Shown here one piece after another: positions 1 to 6,078 of a DNA stretch of 13,552 nucleotides. Within the stretch, counting starts at the first letter, position 1. Every line of letters starts with the position of its first letter. Under the pieces are notes generated by a model that searched no databases, was not told the origin of the DNA, and saw nothing but the letters and a program-made list of their open reading frames with translations. The position numbers and the translations under genes were made by a program. The stretch lies in contig DAOUGD010000317.1 of assembly GCA_034429475.1 (NCBI GenBank), positions 1 through 13,552 of the forward strand, read 5' to 3'. The DNA comes from JAKQHY01 sp034429475. Lineage in GTDB: Bacteria; Chloroflexota; Anaerolineae; B4-G1; SLSP01.

Positions 1-59
1 TCTGGATCACTCCCGGCACGGCAGATGGCACACTCACATTCATGGATTTCTTGGGTCAT
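1..59 (-). CDS. Partial Cys-rich protein N-terminus, possibly a transposase
   Basis: An ATG at 57-59 on the minus strand opens a frame that runs off the left window edge. It reads MTQEIHECECAICRAGSDP, with an H-x-C-x-C-x2-C cluster that could bind a metal. A purine-rich GAGGGGG stretch lies about 7 bases before the ATG, and a perfect TATAAT lies about 30 bases upstream of it. Together these make a real gene start more likely than a chance frame. Short Cys/His clusters of this kind occur at the N-termini of some insertion-sequence proteins (I think of ISAzo13-like ones), but 19 residues cannot settle the family. The rest lies outside the window. Confidence 0.45.
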   Translation of the reverse strand, partial: MTQEIHECECAICRAGSDP

Positions 60-82
60 AGCTCGGCCCCCTCGCGTGTTTG

Positions 83-100
83 GCGAGCATTATACCTCGC
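83..100 (-). promoter_or_regulatory. Candidate promoter with inverted repeat around the -10 box
   Basis: On the minus strand a perfect TATAAT occupies 94 down to 89. It sits in the 8-base loop of an inverted repeat, GCGAG (83-87) and CTCGC (96-100). Another CTCGC copy at 71-75 can pair with the same GCGAG. No good -35 hexamer is visible 16-18 bases upstream. The expected transcript would start near position 82 and lead into the partial gene starting at 59. The repeat could be an operator, or part of a mobile-element end. Confidence 0.4.
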
Positions 101-194
101 CTCGGAAAGTTATTCTTTTACGAACCCTAAGGACCGAATAAATGCGAGATTCAGCCCGTTCTATCATGGGAAACAGCAAAACACCCGGCGATCC

Positions 195-222
195 TTCGCT
201 ATGCGCCATTCGCTATTTGCTA
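195..222. repeat. Short heptad array (TTCGCTA-type units)
   Basis: Four units in exact 7-base phase: TTCGCTA, TGCGCCA, TTCGCTA, TTTGCTA. The array lies in the gap upstream of the ABC permease. Related words recur in the second small array at 306-333 and in the array at 9038-9121. Confidence 0.6.
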
Positions 223-242
223 TAGAGGTTCAGATAATGATT

Positions 243-279
243 TTGACACTTGTCTTAGGTTTTACGCTCAACTTAGCAT
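243..279 (+). promoter_or_regulatory. Weak candidate promoter of the ABC export operon
   Basis: A consensus -35 hexamer TTGACA is at 243-248, but nothing resembling a -10 box lies 16-18 bases after it. An alternative pairing is TTGTCT (250-255), an 18-base spacer and TAGCAT (274-279). This is the AT-richest stretch upstream of the permease start at 338, so a promoter is expected about here. Neither pairing is convincing. Confidence 0.25.
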
Positions 280-305
280 AACTTTGTCCAAAACTTTATC
301 TGATT

Positions 306-333
306 GTCTATATTTGCTATTCGCCATTGGAGA
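306..333. repeat. Short heptad array upstream of the permease start
   Basis: Units TGTCTAT, ATTTGCT, ATTCGCC and ATTGGAG are in 7-base phase. The last unit contains the GGAG that acts as ribosome binding site for the permease ATG at 338. The 13-base word GCTATTCGCCATT (317-329) recurs exactly at 9074-9086, so the same repeat family occurs at both ends of the window. Confidence 0.6.
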
Positions 334-337
334 CATC

Positions 338-2638
338 ATGCTTGATATTCTAAAATACTTCTGGCGGCGCAAAGTGCGCACCGCGTTGACCATGCTGGCG
401 GTCACGGTGGGAATTTTCGCCGTGACGGCCGTCGGCGGCATCGCCGAACAACTGAACCGCTCGATTGCCGCGTATGAGCAAGACCCGTTTCAGCGCATCA
501 CGGTCTTCCCGCGCGACTTTTCTCAGCCGCTGGGCGACTCCACCATCCGGCAGATGCGACGGGTGCCCGGCGTGCGCGGCCTGACGTTGACGGTCGCCGG
601 CTATTTAAAGCCGCCGGAGGAGAACTCGGTCGTCATTCTGGTGAACCCGGAGTCGTTCATAGGAGTGCAATCCGACCTCCCCGGCCTGGAATACGAGGCG
701 CCCGCGCATGGCCTGAAGTTGTGGGCCGGCCGCCTGCCCGCGCCGTCCAGCCGCATGGAAACCGTCGTGACGTGGGCGCTGGCCGACTCGATGGCCCTGC
801 AAGTGGGCAGCACCCTGATGATCCAGGAACGGCCCTTCACCGTCGTCGGCATCTGGGAAAAATCGCCCGCCGCCGAAGGCCGCACAGCGACCATTAACTA
901 TGATACCGCGCTGGATATCCTGGGCGATTCCGCGTTCACGCAAATTTCAGTGATTCCCAATCCCGGTGTGGACCCGGAAGCGTTGGCAACGCAGCTCGAA
1001 GAATTGTTCCCCGAAGCGCAGGCCAACTCCCCCACCGAGACGGTGGCGCAGGCCCGCCAGCAAGTGCTGATTTTCTCGGCGGTGGTGGGGGCCAGCGGTG
1101 TGATGTCGCTGCTCATCGGCACGTTCACGATTGTCAACACGATGGTGGTCAGCGTGCAGGAGCGCCGCCGCGAGATCGGCCTGAAAAAGGCGCTGGGCGC
1201 AGAAGACGGTCACATCCTGCGCGAAGTGGTCATCGAGGCCGTGCTGATCGCCCTCATCGGCGGAATCGTGGGCGTGGGCGGCGGGGCGTTGATCGGGTCG
1301 GTGGCGAATCAGCTACTCACGACCGGCCTGGGGATGCAGCTCTACACCCTCACACCGCGCCTGGGCGTCGGCATCATCGTCTTCAGCGTCGTGATGGGCG
1401 CGCTGGCCGGCGTCTACCCGGCGTTGCAGGCGGCCCGCCTCGATCCCGTCGTGGCCCTGCGCGATGGCGGCAGCGTTCCCTACGCCGGGCGCGGCCTCAA
1501 ACGGCTGCGGTATCTCATCCGCCGCAACGCCCGCAACCTCTTCACGGTGGGCGGCATCGCCATCGGCATCTTCGCCCTGGTCGTGCTCGGCAGCCTGACC
1601 GAGGCGCTCACGACGTACATCCGCAACGTGACCGAGGTGACGGAGACGTTGTTGATGGTGGTGCCCGACAGCGATGCGCCCGCGCCGGTGACGCGCGGCA
1701 CGGCCCGCCTGTTGCGCCGTCTGCCCGGCGTCACGGACGTGATCTTAACCAACTCGGACGAACTCCCCATCAACTTCAGCGGGCAGGAGGGCGGCGAGGA
1801 GATCAAGGTGCAGATTTGGGCCAGCGAATCGCGCACGGGCGACATGGGCATGGCGATGCCGGTGCGCAATGAGATCGCCGAGGGACGGTTTGTGACGCCC
1901 GGCAGCCGCGACGAGATCGTGCTGGGGGCAGGGCGAGCCGCCAGCGAGGGCGTGAACGTCGGCGATGGGGTGCTGGTGGACGGCAAGCCGTTCACGGTGG
2001 TAGGCATCTGGGGGCGCATCCCCTTCGACGTGGGCGGCCACGATATGTCGGCTTTCATGACGATGGAGGCGCTCTCGTGGTTGCAGGGCGGCGCGGACAA
2101 CGTCGCCGGCGTCGGCCTGCGGGTCGGGTCGGTGGCGGAGATGCAGCCCGTGACCCATACCGTCAAAAACGATCTGTCGGGCCTGGACGTGATCTCCATC
2201 ACCGAAATTCTCGGCAGCATTCAGCAAGTCTTCATGGGGCTGATCGCGGCGATGGTGGGGATTTTCTCGGTGGCGGTGTTTGTCGGCAGCATCTCGGTGA
2301 TCAACACGATGGTGATTGCCGTCAACGAGCAGACGCGCCAGATCGGCCTCAAAAAGGCCGTCGGCGCGGACGATGGCGACATCCTGGCCGAAATATTGAT
2401 GGACGCGGCCCGGCTGGGCGGCGTCGGCGGGGTCGTGGGCGTGGGGATGGCCTGGCTGACCACGCTCGTGTTGAACCCGGTGATCGAAGCGCAACTGGGC
2501 CTGGACATTCTGAAACTGTCGCCCCGGTTGGCGGTGGCCGCCGTCATCTTCAGCATCGTGCTGGGGATGGCGTCCGGCATCCTCCCGGCTCGCCGCGCGG
2601 CGCGGCTGGACCCGGCGATTGCGTTACATGCGGATTAG
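338..2638 (+). CDS. MacB/FtsX-type ABC permease with two fused full domains
   Basis: Integral membrane permease of a MacB/LolCDE-like ABC exporter, 766 residues. I chose ATG 338 because GGAGA precedes it by about 5 bases and the product then begins with the family-typical MLDILKYFWRRKVRTALTML. Extending upstream to a TTG at 284 only adds repeat-encoded residues. The protein is an internal duplication. Half 1 has TM segments near 18-38, 244-272, 298-320 and 343-365, with an extracytoplasmic domain between the first two. Half 2 has TMs near 403-423, 632-660, 690-711 and 731-750. Matched signatures are IGLKKALGAEDG and IGLKKAVGADDG, the VGIW strand in both, and AARLDP near 366 and 755. One chain can thus supply both transmembrane halves. 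The fusion protein and ATPase genes follow on the same strand, so it probably exports a lipophilic compound, peptide or lipoprotein. The substrate cannot be read from the sequence. Confidence 0.93.
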   Translation: MLDILKYFWRRKVRTALTMLAVTVGIFAVTAVGGIAEQLNRSIAAYEQDPFQRITVFPRDFSQPLGDSTIRQMRRVPGVRGLTLTVAGYLKPPEENSVVILVNPESFIGVQSDLPGLEYEAPAHGLKLWAGRLPAPSSRMETVVTWALADSMALQVGSTLMIQERPFTVVGIWEKSPAAEGRTATINYDTALDILGDSAFTQISVIPNPGVDPEALATQLEELFPEAQANSPTETVAQARQQVLIFSAVVGASGVMSLLIGTFTIVNTMVVSVQERRREIGLKKALGAEDGHILREVVIEAVLIALIGGIVGVGGGALIGSVANQLLTTGLGMQLYTLTPRLGVGIIVFSVVMGALAGVYPALQAARLDPVVALRDGGSVPYAGRGLKRLRYLIRRNARNLFTVGGIAIGIFALVVLGSLTEALTTYIRNVTEVTETLLMVVPDSDAPAPVTRGTARLLRRLPGVTDVILTNSDELPINFSGQEGGEEIKVQIWASESRTGDMGMAMPVRNEIAEGRFVTPGSRDEIVLGAGRAASEGVNVGDGVLVDGKPFTVVGIWGRIPFDVGGHDMSAFMTMEALSWLQGGADNVAGVGLRVGSVAEMQPVTHTVKNDLSGLDVISITEILGSIQQVFMGLIAAMVGIFSVAVFVGSISVINTMVIAVNEQTRQIGLKKAVGADDGDILAEILMDAARLGGVGGVVGVGMAWLTTLVLNPVIEAQLGLDILKLSPRLAVAAVIFSIVLGMASGILPARRAARLDPAIALHAD

Positions 2639-2639
2639 G

Positions 2640-2709
2640 TAATGAGTAATGGGTAATGAGTAATGAGTCACAGCACGCATTTCTCATTACTCATTTCTCA
2701 TTACTCATT
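2640..2709. repeat. Palindromic heptad array (TAATGAG x4 / CTCATT-type x4)
   Basis: Exactly ten 7-base units begin one base after the permease stop. Four are TAATGAG-like (one is TAATGGG), two are unrelated (TCACAGC, ACGCATT), and four alternate TCTCATT and ACTCATT. The arms 2640-2667 and 2683-2710 are complementary at 26 of 28 positions, so the transcript can form a long hairpin with a 15-base loop. No U-tract follows, so it is not a classical terminator. It may still stabilise or attenuate the mRNA between permease and fusion protein. Confidence 0.85.
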
Positions 2710-2743
2710 ATGTATTTCCAATGACTTTCAGGAGAGATGATAG

Positions 2744-3901
2744 ATGAAACCTAAAAAATTGTTATTGATCATTGGCCTGTTGATGGTAGTGGCAGTGGGC
2801 GTGCTGGTCTTGGGGAATTCTCTGTTGAAGATGGTCCCGCAAGACCTGGCGGCGGCAACGGCGACGACAACCCCGGCGCCGGTGGAGCTGGCGGTGCGGG
2901 CGCGCGGCAAGGTCGAACCGGCGCAGTCGGCGACGCTGGCGTTTGAGAGCAGCGGCGCGATTACCGAATGGCTGGTCAAGGAAGGCGACGTGGTGCAGGC
3001 CGGGGACGTGTTAGGGCGGCTGGACACCACCAAGCTCGATTTCGCCTTGCAAGAAGCGCAACTCGAACTGGAAGCGGCCAAAACGCGGCTGACGCAGGCC
3101 GAGAAAGACCTCGCGCAGCAGCAGGCCGACGCCGACCTGGCCTTGCAATCCGCCGAAGTGCGGCTGGCGCAAGCCAAATTGCGCTACCCGTCGTTGACCG
3201 CCGCCGAAGTTCGCCTGCAAAACGCCCGCGACGCCGAGGCGTATGCTCAGGACGAGTACAAAAAGTCGCTGGATCGCGCGTGGGAGGCGGAATGGGACCG
3301 CGAGCAGTACCGCAAAGGCGTGACGCAGGCCGCGAACGACCGCAAGATCGCCGAAGCCGAGTTGGCCGCCGTGCGCAACGACCAGGCCGCCAACGCGCAG
3401 GAAGTCGCCGTCCTGGAGATCGAAGTCGCCAGAGCGCAGGCGCAGATCACGAAGCTGGCGCAGGGCGTGGACCCGACGCTGGCGCAGGACATCGAACGCG
3501 CGGAACTGCGGGTAGCGCAAGCGCAGGCCGATCTCGCGCAGGTCACGCTAACGGCGCCGTTTGCCGGAACTGTGATGAAACTGCACTATCGCGTGGGAGA
3601 CTTAGTCCAGCCCGGTATTGAGGCCGTGCTGCTGGCCGATCTGACCTCGCTGCGCATCGAGACCACCGATCTGGACGAGTGGAGCATGACGCACATCCAG
3701 GTGGGCGATCCCGTCACCGTGACGTTCACGGCGTTTGACGACAAAACGGCTGCCGGCCACGTCACCGAGATCGCGCCGCGCGGCGAAGCGTCCGGCGGCG
3801 GCGACGTGATGTATCGCACCCTCATCGCTCTGGACACACCCGATCCCGACGTGCGGTGGGGCATGACCGTGCGGGTGACGATTCCCATAAGTAATGAGTA
3901 A
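2744..3901 (+). CDS. HlyD/MacA-like membrane fusion protein
   Basis: Periplasmic-adaptor or membrane fusion subunit of the exporter, 385 residues. The ATG follows TTTCAGGAGA, a strong ribosome binding site. An uncleaved signal-anchor helix spans residues 6-28. The first lipoyl-like half (about 50-97) has the typical G-x-V-x-P-x-x-S pattern and KEGDVVQAGDVLGRLD. A long Ala/Glu/Gln-rich alpha-helical hairpin (about 98-265) is predicted to form a coiled coil. The second lipoyl half begins LTAPFAGTV (269-277), and a beta-barrel domain with VGDPVTVTF follows to about 380. In a monoderm or atypical-envelope host such proteins act as extracellular partners of MacB-like permeases. The last residues, SNE, and the TAA stop lie inside the heptad array that starts at 3887, so the native C-terminus was probably reset by the repeat. 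Confidence 0.9.
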   Translation: MKPKKLLLIIGLLMVVAVGVLVLGNSLLKMVPQDLAAATATTTPAPVELAVRARGKVEPAQSATLAFESSGAITEWLVKEGDVVQAGDVLGRLDTTKLDFALQEAQLELEAAKTRLTQAEKDLAQQQADADLALQSAEVRLAQAKLRYPSLTAAEVRLQNARDAEAYAQDEYKKSLDRAWEAEWDREQYRKGVTQAANDRKIAEAELAAVRNDQAANAQEVAVLEIEVARAQAQITKLAQGVDPTLAQDIERAELRVAQAQADLAQVTLTAPFAGTVMKLHYRVGDLVQPGIEAVLLADLTSLRIETTDLDEWSMTHIQVGDPVTVTFTAFDDKTAAGHVTEIAPRGEASGGGDVMYRTLIALDTPDPDVRWGMTVRVTIPISNE

Positions 3902-3991
3902 GGAGTTAGGAGTTAGGAGTTAGGAGTTAGGAACCAGCCACTCATTACTTATTTCCTATTTCCTATTTCCTACTCCCTACTCCCTACTCCT
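3887..3991. repeat. Palindromic heptad array of 15 units (AGGAGTT / TATTTCC / TACTCCC)
   Basis: Fifteen 7-base units in unbroken phase, 105 bases in all. ATAAGTA and ATGAGTA come first, then AGGAGTT four times, the central AGGAACC and AGCCACT, CATTACT, TATTTCC three times, TACTCCC twice and TACTCCT. The left side is purine-rich and the right side pyrimidine-rich, so the arms pair imperfectly (about 5 of 7 bases per unit). It overlaps the last five codons of the fusion protein gene and ends about 10 bases before the ribosome binding site of the ATPase gene. Confidence 0.85.
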
Positions 3992-4011
3992 CGATTTTCA
4001 GGAGACTAAAG

Positions 4012-4695
4012 ATGATTGTTGAAGCGCGAGAGTTAGTGAAGATTTATCCGATGGGCAAGGTGGAAGTGCAGGCGTTGCGTGGGGTGACGCTGGGCATCGA
4101 GGCCGGGGCGTTTATCTCGGTGATGGGGCCGTCGGGCAGTGGGAAGTCCACGCTGCTGAACATCCTGGGGTGTATGGATCGTCCGTCAAAAGGCATCATT
4201 TTGTTGGATGGCGTGGATTTGGGGAAAGTAAAGCCCCGGCGCCTGCCCAAAATTCGCCGAGAGAAGGTGGGCTTTGTGTTCCAACAGTACCAGTTGTTGA
4301 GTCATCTGACGGCGTTGGAAAATGTAATGCTGCCCCTGCGCTACGCCAGCGTCGGCGGGAGAGAAGCGCGGAAGCGCGCGACGGCGGTGTTGGAACAGGT
4401 GGGATTGGGCGACCGTGTGCATCACCGGCCCACCGAAATGTCGGGCGGGCAGCAGCAGCGGGTGGCGATTGCGCGCGCGCTCATCAATCGCCCGGCCATC
4501 GTCCTGGCGGACGAGCCGACCGGCAACCTCGACACCAAATCCGGGGACGAGATTCTGGCCCTGATGCGCGAACTCAACGCCGCCGGGCAGACCTTCATCG
4601 TCGTCACCCACGACCCGCACGTCGCCGACCGCACCGACCGCACTATCTACCTGCGCGATGGGGTCGTGGAGTCGGAGGTGGTGCGGACGGGGTAA
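4012..4695 (+). CDS. ABC exporter ATPase (MacB/LolD-like)
   Basis: Nucleotide-binding subunit that powers the exporter encoded just upstream, 227 residues, normal for LolD/MacB-type ATPases. All ABC motifs are intact: Walker A GPSGSGKST (39-47), Q-loop around FVFQQYQLL (Q91/Q92), signature SGGQQQRVAIARAL (144-157), Walker B IVLADEP (163-169), D-loop GNLD (171-174) and the switch histidine H200 in VVTHD. The LSHLTALENV stretch after the Q-loop is typical of the family that works with FtsX/MacB permeases. The ATG has AGGAGA about 9 bases upstream, in a TTTCAGGAGA context shared with the fusion protein gene. The stop lies one base from the stop of the convergent vWA gene, with no terminator between. 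Confidence 0.95.
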   Translation: MIVEARELVKIYPMGKVEVQALRGVTLGIEAGAFISVMGPSGSGKSTLLNILGCMDRPSKGIILLDGVDLGKVKPRRLPKIRREKVGFVFQQYQLLSHLTALENVMLPLRYASVGGREARKRATAVLEQVGLGDRVHHRPTEMSGGQQQRVAIARALINRPAIVLADEPTGNLDTKSGDEILALMRELNAAGQTFIVVTHDPHVADRTDRTIYLRDGVVESEVVRTG

Positions 4696-4696
4696 A

Positions 4697-5866
4697 TCAT
4701 TTCGCCAGCGTCACGTTATTCGTCGCGGCCCACATCGCCAAATCCTGCCGCTGGATGGCCGCCGCCATCAGGTCCGGGAACTGATCCGGCGAGCAGGCGA
4801 AGGCGGGGACGCCCATTTCGGCGAAGGCGGCGGCGACGGAGTGGCTGTACGAGGGCGCGCCGTCGTCGCTGAGGGCGAGCAGCGCGATGAGCTGCACGCC
4901 GCTATCCACCAGGGCGCGCGCCCGGCGCAGCATCTCGTTTTGATTGCCGCCCTCGTAAAGATCGCTGATCAGCACCAGGATGGTGTCCTGCGGACGCTCG
5001 ACGACGGTCTGGCAGTAGGCAAGCGCGCGGTTGATGTCCGTCCCCCCACCCAACTGCGTGCCGAAGAGCAGCTCCACCGGGTCGTCAATTTCCTCGGTTA
5101 AGTCCACCACGCTGGTATCGAAGACCACGACGCGCGTGCTGACCGCCTTGATCGAGGCCAGCACCGCCCCGAAGATGCCCGCGTACACCACGGACGTCGC
5201 CATCGAGCCGCTCTGGTCAATGCAGAGGACAATGTGCCGCAAAGCCGCACCGCGCCGCCGGGCGTAGCCGATGCGCTTGTCGGGGATGATCGTCTGGTAC
5301 TCACGTTGGTAGTTCTTGAGGTTGGCGCGGATGGTGCGGTTCCAGTCAATCTCGTTGTGACGCGGGCGCGTGGTACGGGAGGCCCGGTCGAGGCTGCCGC
5401 GCACAGCCTGCCGCAGGGGTTCGGTCAGGTGCTTTTGTAATTCTTCGACGATTTTGCGCACGACGAGCCGCGCCGTGTCTTTGGTCTTGTTGGGGATGGC
5501 GCCCTTGAGGCTCAAGAGCGTCGCCGCCAGGTGGACGTCCGGCGTGACGTGTTCGAGAAATTCCGGCTCGGTGAGCAATTGCTTGAGGTCGAGCCGCTCC
5601 AGCGCGTCCTTCTGCATCACCTGCACCACCGTCTGCGGGAAGTAGCTGCGGATGTCGCCGAGCCAGCGCGCCACATTGGGCGACGAGCTACCCAGCCCGC
5701 CGCTACGATCCGAGTTGTACAGCGCGGTCAGCGCGTTATCCATCCCGATGTCGCCGCCGCCAATTCCACCAATCCCTCCTCCGCCGCCGAGGGTGTATCC
5801 GGTTCCATCGGCTTCCCCGCCGCCGAGAATCAACCGCCAACGTCGCGTTCTTTCAGTGTTCTCCAT
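4697..5866 (-). CDS. vWA (MIDAS) domain protein of the MoxR-vWA cluster
   Basis: Metal-dependent von Willebrand factor A protein, 389 residues, last gene of the leftward operon. ATG 5866 has GAGGA about 4 bases upstream. A longer start at 5938 would only translate octad-repeat DNA. The N-terminus has RRWRLILGGGEADGTGYTL and a glycine-rich stretch (residues 26-42), followed by a helical region (65-200). The vWA fold starts near 210. The MIDAS site is complete: D217-x-S219-x-S221 in CIDQSGSMATS, T276 in GGGTDINRAL and D302 in LISDLYEGG. Such proteins partner MoxR ATPases, whose remodelling activity they direct to client complexes. The MoxR gene lies three genes upstream in this operon. No signal peptide or TM segment is visible, so a cytoplasmic role is likely. 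Confidence 0.9.
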   Translation of the reverse strand: MENTERTRRWRLILGGGEADGTGYTLGGGGGIGGIGGGDIGMDNALTALYNSDRSGGLGSSSPNVARWLGDIRSYFPQTVVQVMQKDALERLDLKQLLTEPEFLEHVTPDVHLAATLLSLKGAIPNKTKDTARLVVRKIVEELQKHLTEPLRQAVRGSLDRASRTTRPRHNEIDWNRTIRANLKNYQREYQTIIPDKRIGYARRRGAALRHIVLCIDQSGSMATSVVYAGIFGAVLASIKAVSTRVVVFDTSVVDLTEEIDDPVELLFGTQLGGGTDINRALAYCQTVVERPQDTILVLISDLYEGGNQNEMLRRARALVDSGVQLIALLALSDDGAPSYSHSVAAAFAEMGVPAFACSPDQFPDLMAAAIQRQDLAMWAATNNVTLAK

Positions 5867-5882
5867 AGTTCCTCTTTTTTCA

Positions 5883-6078
5883 CGCAAAGGCGCAAGGGCG
5901 CAAAGACGCCAAGTTTTTTTAAGATGGGTGTGTTTCAAACGAGTTGGGAACCTGCGCCTGGCACGGTCAGAGACCGGCCAGAGCGCGCTGGGGCCGGTCT
6001 CCGACCGTGCCCCTCAACTCAAATGAAACACACCCTTTTAAGATTTTGCTTTGGACTTTGCGTCTCCGCGTCTTTGCG
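5883..6078. repeat. Composite octad array with nested inverted repeats
   Basis: The outer parts are 8-base tandem repeats. The left side has CGCAAAGG, CGCAAGGG, CGCAAAGA and CGCCAAGT (5883-5914). The right side has ACTTTGCG, TCTCCGCG and TCTTTGCG (6055-6078), roughly the reverse complement. Inside lies a perfect 12-base inverted repeat, GGGTGTGTTTCA (5926-5937) and its complement (6024-6035). Within that is the strong hairpin listed separately at 5960-6011. The right side and the outer arm are translated as the C-terminus of the DUF5682-type protein, whose stop is at 6019-6021. The left side lies before the vWA start. Confidence 0.8.
5960..6011. repeat. GC-rich hairpin with 20-base arms
   Basis: The arms are 5960-5979 and 5992-6011, complementary at 19 of 20 positions, with a 12-base loop. 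Each arm also contains a small palindrome of the form GGTC-N3-GACC. No T-tract follows on the minus strand (AT-rich sequence with A residues follows instead), so it is not a clear intrinsic terminator for the operon. It looks more like a REP- or MITE-type element between the DUF5682 and vWA genes. Confidence 0.8.

Noticed and set aside
42..281. 79-residue rightward open frame upstream of the ABC permease
   Set aside because: No ribosome binding site, atypical composition, overlap with heptad repeats and with the better-supported leftward start at 59.
1480..2494. Two leftward open frames of about 250 residues opposite the permease
   Set aside because: Codon-bias shadows of the well-supported permease, Pro/Ser/Thr- or His/Asp/Arg-rich, with no ribosome binding site.
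5960..6011. Intrinsic terminator between the DUF5682 and vWA genes
   Set aside because: The hairpin is strong, but no T-tract follows on the minus strand, and the vWA gene belongs to the same functional set downstream.
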